Shown: positions 35,111-44,960 of the stretch, in pieces
How the letters are laid out: each line of letters opens with the position of its first letter
Numbering within the stretch: the stretch's first letter is position 1
From: Aquatica leii
Taxonomy: Eukaryota > Arthropoda > Insecta > Coleoptera > Lampyridae
DNA: 64,000 bases
Assembly (NCBI GenBank): GCA_035610365.1
Contig: CM069438.1
Location: 54,060,837-54,124,836, forward strand
Direction of reading: 5' to 3'
Position numbers and translations under genes: made by a program
Notes under the pieces: generated by a model
Database searches by the model: none
What the model saw: only the letters and a program-made list of their open reading frames with translations
Told to the model about the DNA's origin: nothing

Positions 35111-35345
35111 TTGATCTTGCCATCGAGATAAATGCTAAGCAATTACTCCATCGGCGATGCCATTTAAATTGTAATCTCCGGAGCCTGACTACACAAGATT
35201 ACCATTTGTCTCTTTTGGTAACCTCGTTCCAAATTTTTGAGCGTTCTTCTTGTCCTCTTCTTAGGTTTAGTACGATGCCGTCGTACATCGCCTATTTCAC
35301 CGAAGTTCAAAGTCGTCACTACTCTTTTGCGAAGTATTCGTCGCG

Positions 35346-36050
35346 CTATCTCCTCGATGCTTTCCAGTGTCTGCGCGGGTACTTCTGCAGCACATCAAAG
35401 TCATCCAATGTCTTCGATCGAGCTAACCGGAAAGTCTGCTGCGTTTCGTTGTTTCGGAAGCCGTCTACAAAGGTTTGAATAGCCAACTGCTCCAAGAAGG
35501 TATCTGGTGCTGTAGGATACGTAAGCCGTGTTAATCTGGCGATGTCAGCCTCATACTCTTGAAGAATTTTGGCAGCTTTCTGAACCCGACTTTTAATTTG
35601 AGCTTGATACACTTGTTGAAGATGAGCGAATCCATATCTCATTTCTAATCGTGAAATTTAGAGTTCGTAATTTTCTTGTAAGTGGTCAGGAACAGTTTGT
35701 AAAATTCCAAACACTTCTCCACGTAAGGACACTAATAAAGACGTCGCTTTCTGCTTGTTGCTCCATCCATTGGCTGTAACTGCAGCTTCGAACTGCTTGT
35801 AATAAATTGACCATGGAACTTTACCATCCAAATTTGAAGGTACCACCTTAAACTTGTGAGTGGTTTCTGCCCGATGGTCCATTATAAAATCTTCACTCGT
35901 GACGCTGATAGAAAATGACCACCGACTAATACGGTTTGAATTAATCGTCAATGCCCCTAACCTAGTACCGATTCCTAAGAGAATCCTTGACTGCAAACGT
36001 ATAGATCCCGTTCTCTGAATATTGCTGAATAACTTGAATCGTATACGCAT
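35346..36050 (-). pseudogene. gypsy-B gag
   Basis: Two adjoining frames: 36050-35658, and 35642-35346 in the same orientation. The first contains the gag landmark KVPWSIYYKQFEAAVTANGW followed by a KATSLLVSLRGEV helix. The second has FVDGFRNNETQQTFRLAR and the preceding DTFLEQLAIQ segment, typical of the capsid C-terminal part of arthropod gypsy gags. An upstream ATG lies near 35883 at MDHRAETTHKF, likely closer to the true start than the 36050 end. No zinc knuckle was identified downstream, so the nucleocapsid end is probably lost between 35346 and 35110. Confidence 0.8.
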
Positions 36051-36199
36051 AATTTCATTGTATTGTGATCGAGTCCTAAGTTAGATAGGTTGAAGCGAGC
36101 GGTGTGTTTCTTAAAGCCCTTGAAAACGTAAAAGATCAATTGCCTCTTATACAACAGTGCTTCATCGCTTGAAAGAAGCCTGACGATGAGTCCGTGGAA

Positions 36200-37116
36200 G
36201 TTAGTTTACAGGTTGTCGATCCAATTGTGCTCTAGGATTAAATACGACTATTTCAGAATACGATGCAATCAAAGTAATAGTATCCAGATTATTCCCAGGC
36301 GACGATCCCTCGACGGACTACCCTCATCATACCCAAATAGGATTAAGATTTCTTTTAGACAGAAATTCCCGACAAGACTGGGTGTTCACCAACAACACAA
36401 TTCCTAAGAATAAAACTCTTGGTCTTGCCGGAATATATTGTAAGGTTTTGCGAACGGTTGTTCTCCATTCTCTCTTATTTACGATTATTGACTTGTTTAA
36501 CTCTTACATACAATGCGGTTATTTTTTACCATCTGAAAACCTGGTAAATTAATGACTATTCTTAAGCCCAGACAGAATGATCTCACCAATCCTAATTTGT
36601 ATCGTCCGATAACGATGCTATCAAAATTAGATAAACTATTCGAAAAGACACATCTCAAAAAGATACATGACGACATTCTGCCAAATATTTGATTCCATCC
36701 TAGTTATTTTCATTGACATTTCTGAAACGTGCAACAACGCATGATGGCCTTCAATAATTGAAGCTATCGTCGTTAAAAGAGTACCTGCTGACGCTACACG
36801 CCTCATTTATAGTTATTTATCGAATAGATCAATAACATACTCTGCGAACGTTTCACATTCAGCTTTTACTAAACGACTTACTAAAGGCTCTCCACCAGGC
36901 TCGGTTTTTGAGCCGACATTGTGGAATTTAGTTGTTAACGATCTTCTAAACAAAGACTTATCAGCAGATCGCGGCAGTTCCGCTTATGCGGACATCGCCG
37001 TCACAGTGTCCGCAAATTCCCGACGAGATTTGTGCCTAAAACGACTTAAAATACATTTTATTACATTTCTGACTGACGGATATGCAACTTTCCATTCACA
37101 GTCGCGTGTTGGCTAG
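36200..37116 (+). pseudogene. R1/I-type LINE RT, decayed
   Basis: Broken forward frames follow the order of an R1-type LINE ORF2. LFPGDDPSTD is near 36295, as found before RT in this clade. IPKNKTLGLAGIYCKVL is near 36400 and matches the 'nnKApGlDgi..k.l' motif. NLYRPITMLSKLDKLFEK is near 36597. TKGSPPGSVFEPTLWNLVVN is near 36880 and matches 'rGcPQGSvLgP.LWn'. AYADIAVTVSA is near 36983, where the catalytic YADD reads YADI. Frames change between these blocks. No endonuclease or tail was found. It lies directly beside the gag end of gypsy-B, so gypsy-B may have inserted into it. Confidence 0.8.
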
Positions 37117-37560
37117 CAATTTCAATTGCTAATAAGTCTCTCTGCCGTAAGGAGACAGCACAGACTAGAGATCCGGATGCGGCAGAGCAACACTCGGTAA
37201 GAGTAGCATATTCTTGCATAAACATCCACCCTATGTCAATCTTTTTAGAGAAAATTTTTCTCGTTGCAGAATGTGTTAAACCTCTGCGAAGCCTGCTCGA
37301 TGTTAATTTTCGGATTGCAATTGAAACGAAGATCTATTTAAGGTTGGTTATAAATATTATCCATACGTGGTTACGAGTTGCCAACTTTTGCATTTTCAGC
37401 TTCTTGTTTGTTACCCTTATGCTTTATTATTTTTGAAGTTTCGAAAAAAAGTTACTAACCGGTATACGGATGCTACCGTTTGGGACATTGTGAATGAGGA
37501 TGAAGAGTCTATCTGAAGTAGACTATCCAGTTTTTATTACACCTCTAGTTCATGGTATTA
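37117..37560. other. Unassigned spacer
   Basis: No domain or repeat recognised between the LINE and the pogo-type element. Confidence 0.5.
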
Positions 37561-38070
37561 ACAGTGAAACTTCTATTCACGGAAACCTCTGAACAACGAA
37601 CATATCTCTTTAACGGATAATTCGCCAAACCTGCTACATACAAAACTATATAGCAAAAACCTCTCAACAACGAACCCTCAATAGAACGAACGTAGACACT
37701 AAAATTTGCACATTTTTTTCATATTGCCTTGATAATTACCTCTCTAAACGGAACCCTAAAATAGGTTTATTTTAATAAGTAAATCATTTTGTTTTGATTC
37801 TAGTTTTTTTTTGTTTGATTTGTATTCAACTAAAGCGCATTTTTAAGTTGTAGTTTACGTGCGGTATTAAGTGAAAATGTCTCAAAATATAAAAAATACA
37901 AGAAAAAATTGCGGTAATAGTGTTCTAAAAAAATCAATGCAGTCTACGAGTGTAAATAATTTTCATTCAATTCACGCAATTAAATTCAACCCTCTGTTTA
38001 GCGGACACCTATCTATAACGGACAATTTTTCCTACCTGGTAGCTGTCCGTTATTGAGAGGTGTTACACTG
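37561..38070 (+). mobile_element. pogo/Tigger-type deletion derivative
   Basis: The left end is CAGTGAAACTTCTATTCACG at 37562. The right end, read inverted, is CAGTGTAACACCTCTCAATA (38070 inward). Both resemble pogo/Tigger terminal repeats, whose subterminal regions carry repeated words like CTCTATAACGGACA; these are present here (37610, 38016-38060). TA follows the right end at 38071-38072, and TA lies one base from the left end at 37559-37560. A residual ATG at 37877 begins MSQNIKNTRKNCG, the kind of basic start seen in pogo transposases. It runs straight into the right-end repeats, so the transposase has been deleted. The element is non-autonomous and old. Confidence 0.75.
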
Positions 38071-38654
38071 TATACTATAATTCTTACACGTCGAGGCATG
38101 CGAGGCGAAGCAATCAAATAAGGCTATTAGTGCTTTAACGAAATCCATTAGTGCGTCAGAGTTTCGCTAAAAATAATTCTCAAATTATTAGGTATATGAT
38201 CAATTCGACTGACAACCGTTCGCCACGAGGTCGGTGATCGCATGATTTTGAAAAATATTCCTATAATTTATGCCACTTAATTATAATTGCTGTTTAGATT
38301 CATTTTCTGTAAGGAGATTGGGAAGCTTACGTTACGTTAATCGAGGTGTTATTTAAACCAAATTTCATATCGCTTGCACGGGTGACATCACCCGTCCCGT
38401 TAAGATTAACACAAGAAAAAAAAGAGAGTCCGAGCGCGTTTAAACAACTTAACTTTTAGCTGTTTGATACATTCCATGTGAGGTTAATTATTTTTTTTCT
38501 CGTATTTCAATCTGGGGCCATTTTTATTACTTCTAGATCTACAAACCTGAACTGATTATTATTTAACGCAAACTGTAATTTTAATCCACGTTATCAACTG
38601 GGTAGCTACTACCTATGAATGATTTATGTCGCTTCTTCGATGTCTTGCTATGAT
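38071..38654. other. Unassigned spacer with an 18-bp palindrome
   Basis: No gene seen. ACGGGTGACATCACCCGT at 38378-38395 is a perfect palindrome with 8-bp arms around CA, which could be a protein-binding site or chance. Confidence 0.5.
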
Positions 38655-38935
38655 TCAGTGCTAGTCTCAAATACATCGTTGTGATAATCTTGCTATAATG
38701 TTCTGTTGTTTTATTCTTGACGCACAGTTGTGTTGCGGGTTTCGGTACCTTTCCCTAGCCCAGTTTTTTCTTTGTCCCTCTACTCGCAAGAAAAGGTTGC
38801 ACAAGGCACCAGCTCACCAGACGAAAGTGGGTACTAGCATCTCGACCTACGACCATCCTCGATTTAAGCTAGTCAAAACAGGTTAGTCGACAAACTACTT
38901 TTTTTACACTTTCACAATTCGTGCGTTACAAATAA
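38655..38935 (+). repeat. Dispersed repeat R, copy 2
   Basis: Matches copy 1 at 28.7 kb in the same orientation through several blocks (CAGTTGTGTTGCGG, GCACAAGGCACCAGCTCACC, ACCTACGACCATC, AAGCTAGTCAAAACAGG, and a T-run plus CACTTTCACAATT). Divergence is substantial, so both are old insertions of one family. Confidence 0.7.
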
Positions 38936-40032
38936 ACTAATTATTTTTGTAGACAAAACTAAATAGGTGGTTTTTGGCTCTACACTAAGAGAGATTTTTC
39001 ACTGCACCTCCACAATATTTTTGTCTGTAGGGTTTTCAAATTCAAGTACCTCGGACTATTGTCCGATGACAAACTGAATGTTGTCTGGCTTTTGTTCTAC
39101 TAATACTCGCGCTTGAAATGGAACTTACACAAAAAAAAACGTTTCTGTAGATACCCTCTGTGTCACATCCAAACATCCTCCCCTTCATCTCCTTTTATGG
39201 AAAATTGACTGTACCAAAGTTCTTGTCAAGACTGGTACATGCAATTAACTTGACCAGCACGTTTCGATCAACAATTTTTCATCTTGTTCAGCTACTAAAC
39301 ACCACCTCCCAATTTTGACCTTTAGTGAATAACATTTTTTTTGTCTTTTTCACCGTCGCTACTCATACTAACCCGGACTCTCTTGTATCCTTCACGTTGA
39401 CCTAAGTCTTTTCTTTTCTTGCTTGGTTTTCTACCTTATGTGCTCTCTAAGCACTAAATCTGGCTTGACTTCCCTTCTATTTGACACATCTCCTGCGCCT
39501 ATCCTTCTTGTGACAAATTTTTACGAAGCAAGCAAGCGTGGTTTGGTGGGTCCACACCCTCCTCCTACGCTTCATTCACAATCACAATGAGCTTTTCTCC
39601 ATGCATTGATAGACGTAGGATTTCCCTAAGATGTTCCTCTTTCTAACTCCTCGGTTTACATTGTAATGTAGTTTTGGTCCATGTATTATCTCTTTTCCCT
39701 CATACATAACCAGCCCATTGCTGTAACAATCTTTCCGACCATGTGTGTTTTATGTTTTTATCTCTTTGGCGGTTTTTAGTCTGCAGGTCTGCAGCCAAGA
39801 TGTCTTTATTATGTCTTAAATTCAGTTAATTAGGTTTTCTCCGCTCATGTCTACCTTCGTTTTCGCTGTTGGTTAATTTGAATGATCGCTTGACAACACT
39901 GAGTTGATTTCAAACTTTAACACTTCAACGAATACCTTTGGTTGATGTTCTATTTTTTATTGGTTAAAAACGCAGTTTTCAAACTTTCTTCTGCGATTTT
40001 TCTATTGATACAAAAAAAACAAATTTTGATTG
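38936..40032. other. Unassigned sequence between repeat R and the Penelope-like element
   Basis: Pyrimidine-rich and non-coding. It includes repeat S copy 1 at about 39490-39590. RT of the Penelope-like element would be expected upstream of 40.2 kb if that copy were complete; none is visible here. Confidence 0.5.
39490..39590 (+). repeat. Dispersed repeat S, copy 1
   Basis: CCTATCCTTCTTGTG, AAGCAAG and GGTTTGGTGGGTCCACA followed by CCTCCTCCT recur in order at about 50850-50935, inside the start of satellite array 2. The identity of the repeat is unknown. Confidence 0.7.
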
Positions 40033-40205
40033 TACTAACATTAGAATGTCTTCCGGGTTTGGACCGTGTCATAGTTGCAACCGAAGCTGCCAACGTTTCG
40101 CCCACTTTCGTAAGGGGCTTCATCAGGGCGTGAGATAAATCGCAAAACTCAAACAAGCAATCGAAATCTAACTAAGAACTTCTCAAAAGTTAGGTTATTC
40201 ACTTG
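40033..40205. repeat. Penelope-like terminal repeat, left (inverted) arm
   Basis: 173 bp, from TACTAACATTAGAATGTC to GTTAGGTTATTCACTTG, inverted relative to the right arm. It is longer than the right arm by 16 bp, all within the hammerhead-like stem II region. Confidence 0.9.
40063..40126 (-). ncRNA. Hammerhead-ribozyme-like core in the Penelope terminal repeat
   Basis: On the minus strand: CTGATGA (40120-40126), then a helix II candidate with GCCC (40115-40118) pairing GGGC (40100-40103), then GAAA (40096-40099). A helix III hairpin follows, GTTGGCAGC-TTCG-GTTGCAAC, with a UUCG tetraloop and one bulge, and then CTA as a possible NUH cleavage triplet (about 40072-40074). The order CUGAUGA - helix II - GAAA - helix III - NUH is the hammerhead core, and hammerheads are known in Penelope-like terminal repeats. 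Weak points: helix I partners are not obvious, and the base pair next to A15.1 is imperfect. Cleavage activity is therefore doubtful. Confidence 0.5.
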
Positions 40206-40946
40206 GTCCATCGTGCCTTTTCTATTTGTCAACCTGTGAATCTAGACTCAGAACTCCGTCATCTTACTAGAACCTTAGTGAACAATGGTTATGTAAAGCG
40301 AGATATTCATAGAGTTATTAATCGTCGTTTACATCGACGTAATCGATTTCCTAAGGACATTTCTACTCCCGAATCCAACCCGAAATTGGCCTTTTTACCC
40401 TACATTCACAAGGTTACAGATCAAATAGGGAAACTCCTTCGTAAGAATGGTATTGAACCCATATTCAACTCGACAGGCAAAATCTCTCAGATTCTTCCTT
40501 CTCCCAAAGACAAATTTCCTACACTTTCATCTCAAGGTGTATACCAAATTCCCTGTTCTTGTGGTTTAGTCTACATTGGTGAAACCGGTCGTTCCGTCAT
40601 TACTCGCATTTCAGAACATGATCGTTGTATAAGGAAAAGGTATACTTCCAAGTCTGCGGTCGCTGAACATCATTTTACTACAGGTCACAAGATAGATTTT
40701 GATAATGTTTCGTTGATTGCCAAATCTCCATTCTTTTTCAACAGGAAATTCCGAGAAAGCATAGAAATCATCAAACACCCCAATAACTTTAATCGCGATC
40801 ATGGTTTCGAACTATCCCCTCTTTGGTTCCCGGTTATTAGTCATTTATCAAAAACACGCCCCCTAGCAACCGTAACCCAATCAGGGTCGAGCTTAATCAT
40901 CCGTGACGATCCTTTTCCTTTAAATACGGAGACTATTTCTTCTTAA
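40203..40946 (+). CDS. Penelope-like ORF, C-terminal part with GIY-YIG endonuclease
   Basis: Open for 247 codons. The N-terminal 90 or so residues (YVKRDIHRVINRRLHRR, FLPYIHKVTDQIGKLL) match the RT thumb-to-endonuclease linker of Penelope-like elements. Residues near 112-140 hold GVYQIPCSCGLVYIGETGRS, which is the GIY...YIG core, with the CSCG insertion typical of the family. RISEHDRCIRKR follows with the conserved arginine, then AVAEHHFTTGHKID, and later a glutamate within the RESIEIIKHPNN segment. The domain would nick DNA for target-primed reverse transcription. The start is an open-frame edge (non-ATG) at the inner boundary of the left repeat, so the RT is missing by 5' truncation. No stop interrupts the frame, suggesting a younger insertion than its neighbours. 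Confidence 0.88.
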   Translation: MVHRAFSICQPVNLDSELRHLTRTLVNNGYVKRDIHRVINRRLHRRNRFPKDISTPESNPKLAFLPYIHKVTDQIGKLLRKNGIEPIFNSTGKISQILPSPKDKFPTLSSQGVYQIPCSCGLVYIGETGRSVITRISEHDRCIRKRYTSKSAVAEHHFTTGHKIDFDNVSLIAKSPFFFNRKFRESIEIIKHPNNFNRDHGFELSPLWFPVISHLSKTRPLATVTQSGSSLIIRDDPFPLNTETISS

Positions 40947-41091
40947 GTCACTTCTACCTAGTTTAGAATCTGGCTTGGTTCACAAGTTGGTTACCTAACT
41001 CGGTAGTGGTTCTTTGTTAGATTTTCGTTTGCTTTTTCAGGTTATCGTTTTCTTTCTTACCTTTTCATAGTTTAGGTTATGGCTTGTTTTA

Positions 41092-41248
41092 CAAGTGAAT
41101 AACCTAACTTTTGAGAAGTTCTTAGTTAGATTTCGATTGCTTGTTTGAGTTTTGCGATTTATCTCACGCCCTGATGTGGGCGAAACGTTGGCAGCTTCGG
41201 TTGCAACTATGACACGGTCCAAACCCGAAAGACATTCTAATGTTAGTA
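41092..41248. repeat. Penelope-like terminal repeat, right arm
   Basis: 157 bp, inverted match to 40033-40205. It reads CTGATGTGGGCGAAACG where the left arm (reverse complement) has CTGATGA, 16 further bases and then GGGCGAAAC, so the hammerhead-like helix II is deleted on this side. Confidence 0.9.
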
Positions 41249-42394
41249 TAGATTCCGGCCGTGGAATCCTTCGCTATTACATAAACTTTTGATTGGCTGG
41301 ATTTCGTATCGTTTCAGTTTAGATTTTGGACTTGAAGTTTCCTTCATTAACTTCATTAACAAAAAATTTTAATAAATTATATTTGCAAAGTTATATATCA
41401 GTAAAAGGAACTAACCCCATTTGAATTTTAGACGGACAAGTGGTAACAATAAACTTAAGCAAAAAAATATATATCGTGCTGTCAAGATGACTTTTTAAGT
41501 AAACAGAAAAATATTTTGATGGTATCAGTTTTTGATTAACAGAACTAGAAATTAATAAATAATGTACATAGGTGTAGTATATGACGTACAAAAACGTTGC
41601 ACAAATTGTCTATTATATACAGAATCAATTGTGCCGATTGCGACAAAATTTTCATAGAAAAAAATAACAAAAAAACTAAAAGCTGAATTTCGGCAATCCT
41701 TTTATATTAGGTACAAAAATATTTTTAAACTCAATTTAGACTTTACAAAAGCATCACGTTTAGTAGTTATAACAATATAATTAATGAAACAAATAAAAAA
41801 ATATCGTGTCAAATTAGTCTATAATTATCTATGTACATACACTGAGTAGTAAACCAAATATTAGCTTATGCAATTTAAAAACTATTAACCATATAAAACT
41901 TAATTAAAAATTGATTTGATCTAAATGAATTTATATTTAGTTATAATTATTATTCATTCTCGTTCATTTGCAATATTATTCGTGACATATACTTTTGTGT
42001 TCTCGCTACAAAGTAAATTATCTATAATTCCGATCCTCATCTATCGATTGTTTTTTACTTTGTGTTGTAAAACGTATAGTTATTGTCTTGTACATATTTT
42101 ATTAATTGACATTGTTAAGTACGTTATAAATAATCAATATTTTGTAAAATTTTAAAAATTTATGCTTTATGTGTACGATACTTAAAAAAAGTGAAATAAT
42201 GTACTAAAAACGCCAGGCGCTATGCCTACAAGATTTACTTAGTCGAGATTACCAGTCGTCGCATTTCTGTGATTGAGTTGATGTGGCAGTTTCTCTGATA
42301 AAACTATAAAATCTCAAATAAAATTCAGTTTGTGGCACTGATACATAATGTAAAGCCCAACACTAAAACAACTAAAACACTATCAGTAATCTAA
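41249..42394. other. AT-rich sequence without recognised gene
   Basis: Apart from the family marker just right of the Penelope element, no domain is seen. The 76-codon frame at 41925 is hydrophobic because of base composition (T-rich) and has no other support. Confidence 0.5.
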
Positions 42395-42970
42395 TAGCAA
42401 AGGCTTCCACGACCGGAGTCTATACAAAGATAAAAACGACTATCGCGTTTGGACCGTGTCAATGTTGTAAACAAAGTTGCCAACGTAATCGAATCAAACA
42501 AGAAACCAAAATCTAACCAAGAACCTTTAAAAAGTTAGGAAATTAACTTGTGAAGACAGTTTCTGAACTCCTAAAAACTTAAAGAAGCAAACGACAATCT
42601 AACGAAGAACCACCACAGAGTTATATAATCAAAATCTCAAGGTGTATACTAGATTCCTTGTTGATGTGGTTTAGTCTACATCGGTAAAACTAGTCGTTCC
42701 ATCATCACACGCACTTCAGAACATGATCGTCCTATAAAAAAAAGCGTCAATAACTTGTAACTACGATTTCGAGCTATACCCTTTTGGTTCTCGGTTGTTA
42801 ATCCTTTATCGAAGACACACCCCTTTTCAAACGTAACCCAATCATAGTCGCGCTTTATATACAGAGACTTGGCTTACAAGTTGATTACCTAACTCTATAG
42901 TGGTTCTTTGTTAGATTGTCATTTATTTCTTGAAGTTCATCGAATTCTTTCTTATCTTTTTAGGAGGTTA
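42395..42970 (+). pseudogene. Penelope-like element fragment
   Basis: Begins with AAGGCTTCCACGACCGGAGT (the family marker, inverted relative to 41.25 kb), then GTTTGGACCGTGTCAATGTTG (terminal repeat). An abbreviated GIY-YIG part follows: CTCAAGGTGTATAC, GGTTTAGTCTACATCGGTAA and CAGAACATGATCGTCC near 42640-42730. The 3' untranslated part comes next (TTGATTACCTAACTC, TGGTTCTTTGTTAGATTGTC near 42880). Stops and internal deletions remove the coding potential. Confidence 0.8.
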
Positions 42971-43129
42971 GAACTGGCCAAAGAATCTCTTTGTGTTTGA
43001 CTCTTTGATTAACGGAATATATCCATTGTCACGTCTCTCTTTTGTAAACGTTACTCTAACTTGCACTTTAAGTTCCTCTCCTATTGATCCCTTAGGAGCA
43101 CTTCATTTCATACTGATTTGTTTTGTATT

Positions 43130-43490
43130 AATTTTTTAAGTTTCAGTTCGAGTTTTTACTACGTACGTCAGAAACTCTTGCAACTTTGCATTGTGGTCTC
43201 CAAAATTCAAATAAGTGTATTTAGAGTATTTCCGTTTCTTTGCTACCCCAAAACCAGTCGATGCTTGATCAATGATCACTTTCACTTATACTGACGGATT
43301 TCTTATTTATTAAAAAAAACGACTTATGAGCATAGAAAGTTTTATAAAATTCCATACTTTTCTAGAACATTCTATATCCCATTTCAAATGTTCTCTAAAT
43401 ATTTCAGATTGCTATGTCTGTTCGTGCTCAAAAAATTCCTTAAAACACCCTTGTTTGCTCTCTACAAACCCCTGGGGCAGCGCGGCGCAC
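43130..43490 (-). pseudogene. hAT-type transposon 5' end, copy 1
   Basis: On the minus strand a frame near 43250-43170 reads AKKRKYSKYTYLNFGD, the basic N-terminus typical of BED-finger hAT transposases. The BED finger itself is absent: compared with the copy at 48 kb, about 380-460 bp is missing. Upstream (43440-43475) the minus strand has CAGGGGTTTGTAGAGAGC, which could be the terminal repeat of a hAT element. It was interrupted or bordered by the LINE inserted at 43512. Confidence 0.6.
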
Positions 43491-43651
43491 ACATAGGGAA
43501 CTATGTAACTATATAAGTTTAACTTTATTTGTTGCTTACGCTTACAAATTGTTTCGTGCTTCCCCTATTTACAATTACCTTACATTTTATTTACAATTTT
43601 TCCTGCTTCTCCATACTTCTTCCATCCACTCCGCTCCATTTCCTTTTTCGT

Positions 43652-43998
43652 CTAAGATTTCCAACAATCTTGCAGTATTTTGCATTCTGTTCTTTCCCCC
43701 AGTTCTTCCTTGTATTTTATGGCCCTTTTTCCTGTCCCTACTCTTATTTTTGCTACCTGTACCTCTTCTCTCACATATATCCCGGTGTATCGCTGTCCAG
43801 TCCCAAAACCCATCTCCAGTATTTTTCCTGTAGCCCCTCTACCTCCCTCCACTCCTTCCAGCCCCATATTTCTGCCCCATACATCACCACCCCCTTTATT
43901 AACTTTTCAAACAACAACTTTCTTTTTTCTATATCCATCTCGAATACTCTTTCCCCCAGACCCCACACTTGTCCTATTAACCTGTTTCCTTTCCTCAC
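43652..43998 (-). pseudogene. LINE ORF2 C-terminal segment
   Basis: VVMYGAEIWGWKEW and YWRWVLGLDSDTPGYM (43998-43771) are the conserved C-terminal block after RT in this LINE group. A second frame (43867-43652) carries the following YVREEVQVAKIRV region. No RNase H domain is seen. The 3' untranslated part then runs to 43512. Confidence 0.7.
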
Positions 43999-44013
43999 TC
44001 TTTCCTTTATGTG

Positions 44014-44960
44014 TTATCCCTCCTTATTATCCTGCTTCATCGTGTAGCCCAGGTATGTAAATTCTTCATCCCTCCATTTCCACTCCTCTCTTTTTCTTTT
44101 CTCCGTGTTTACTTCCATTTCTTTCTTTTTCATGTATTTTTCCAGCGTTTTCATCATCTCTTTCATTTCCTTTTCCTCCTTAGCCACCAACACTATGTCA
44201 TCCGCATACGCCAACGACCATACCTTCGCTTTCCCTACCACTATTCCTCCTGTCTGTTGTCCTCTCATTGTCTCCTCCAGATCCCCCGTATATACTGCGA
44301 ATAGGCTTGGGCTCACTGGGCATCCCTGTCTCAACCCTCTCTTTGTAATGAATTTTTCGCTTTTTTCCCTATTCACTTTGACCCTGCTCCTCGTTTCTTA
44401 GTAGATTTCCTCTATCCTTTCTATTAATCTTTCATTGATTATTTTTTCTCTTCATGTATTCCCACAGTTTTTTTCTGTTCACTTTGTCTCAAGCGGCTTT
44501 TAGGTCTACGAATAGTGACACCATTTTCCCTCTTTTTCTTCTAGCTCTCTATTCGCCAAGTGCTTGAGTATATATCACTCTTATTCCGTTTCTGAATCCC
44601 GCTTGTCCGTCTGGTACCAAAGTTCTTTCCTCTATTTCCTTCTGTAGTCTTCCTTGTAGTACTGTCGCATATAATTTGTATGCCGTGCTTAATAATGTTA
44701 CCCCTCTGTAATTCTTGAGTTTATTTCTTTCTCCTTTTTTATGGATTGGGCATATTATTCCTTCTCTCCATCTCTCCTGGAATCCTTCCCCTTTCCATAT
44801 TTTGTTTAGTATTTCCGTCATCCTTTTTGCTACATTTTCTTCCCAGTATACCCACTCTTCGCCTTGTATCCCATCTTCCCCTGCCGTCTTTCCTTTTTTT
44901 ATCTACTTTATTGCCTCTATTACTTCGTCTTCATTTATTCTATCCCTATCTCCTTCTTCC
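44014..44960 (-). pseudogene. LINE reverse transcriptase
   Basis: 44821-44549 has EGIICPIHKKGERNKLKNYR, GVTLLSTAYKLYATVL and LVPDGQAGFRNG, which are RT motifs 0-2. 44376-44014 has KRGLRQGCPVSPSLFAVYTG and SLAYADDIVLVAKEE with both catalytic aspartates, then the thumb and FTYLGYTMK. A stop and frame change separate the pieces near 44400-44548. The catalytic centre is intact in sequence although the ORF is not. Confidence 0.88.

Larger units (their letters stand above)
30960..36050 (-). mobile_element. Ty3/gypsy retrotransposon gypsy-B with macrodomain and CCCH tail (decayed)
   Basis: On the minus strand, from high to low coordinates, the order is gag (36050-35346), protease (about 35100-34350), RT (34213-33500), RNase H (33499-33040), integrase (32860-31842), macrodomain (31817-31215) and CCCH finger (31217-30960). 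It is a different gypsy lineage from gypsy-A and -C. The integrase ends in a GPY/F-type module like the 412/CsRn1-type elements. Stops and frameshifts run throughout. No LTR pair or target duplication could be found, so the ends are approximate. A decayed LINE abuts its right side. Confidence 0.9.
40033..41248 (+). mobile_element. Penelope-like element, 5'-truncated, with inverted terminal repeats
   Basis: A single coding block with a GIY-YIG endonuclease is enclosed by inverted repeats: 40033-40205 on the left and 41092-41248 on the right. Penelope-like elements encode RT plus GIY-YIG and often carry inverted or tandem terminal repeats and 5' truncation, which fits. RT is absent; the ORF begins right at the inner end of the left repeat. 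Related fragments lie at 4.3 kb, 42.4 kb and 47.35 kb. Next to the right end, TTCCGGCCGTGGAA (about 41252) is a family marker also present at 4.58 and 42.4 kb. Confidence 0.88.

Noticed and set aside
38378..38395. Rho-independent terminator-like palindrome
   Set aside because: No following T-run and the context is eukaryotic; reported only as a palindrome.
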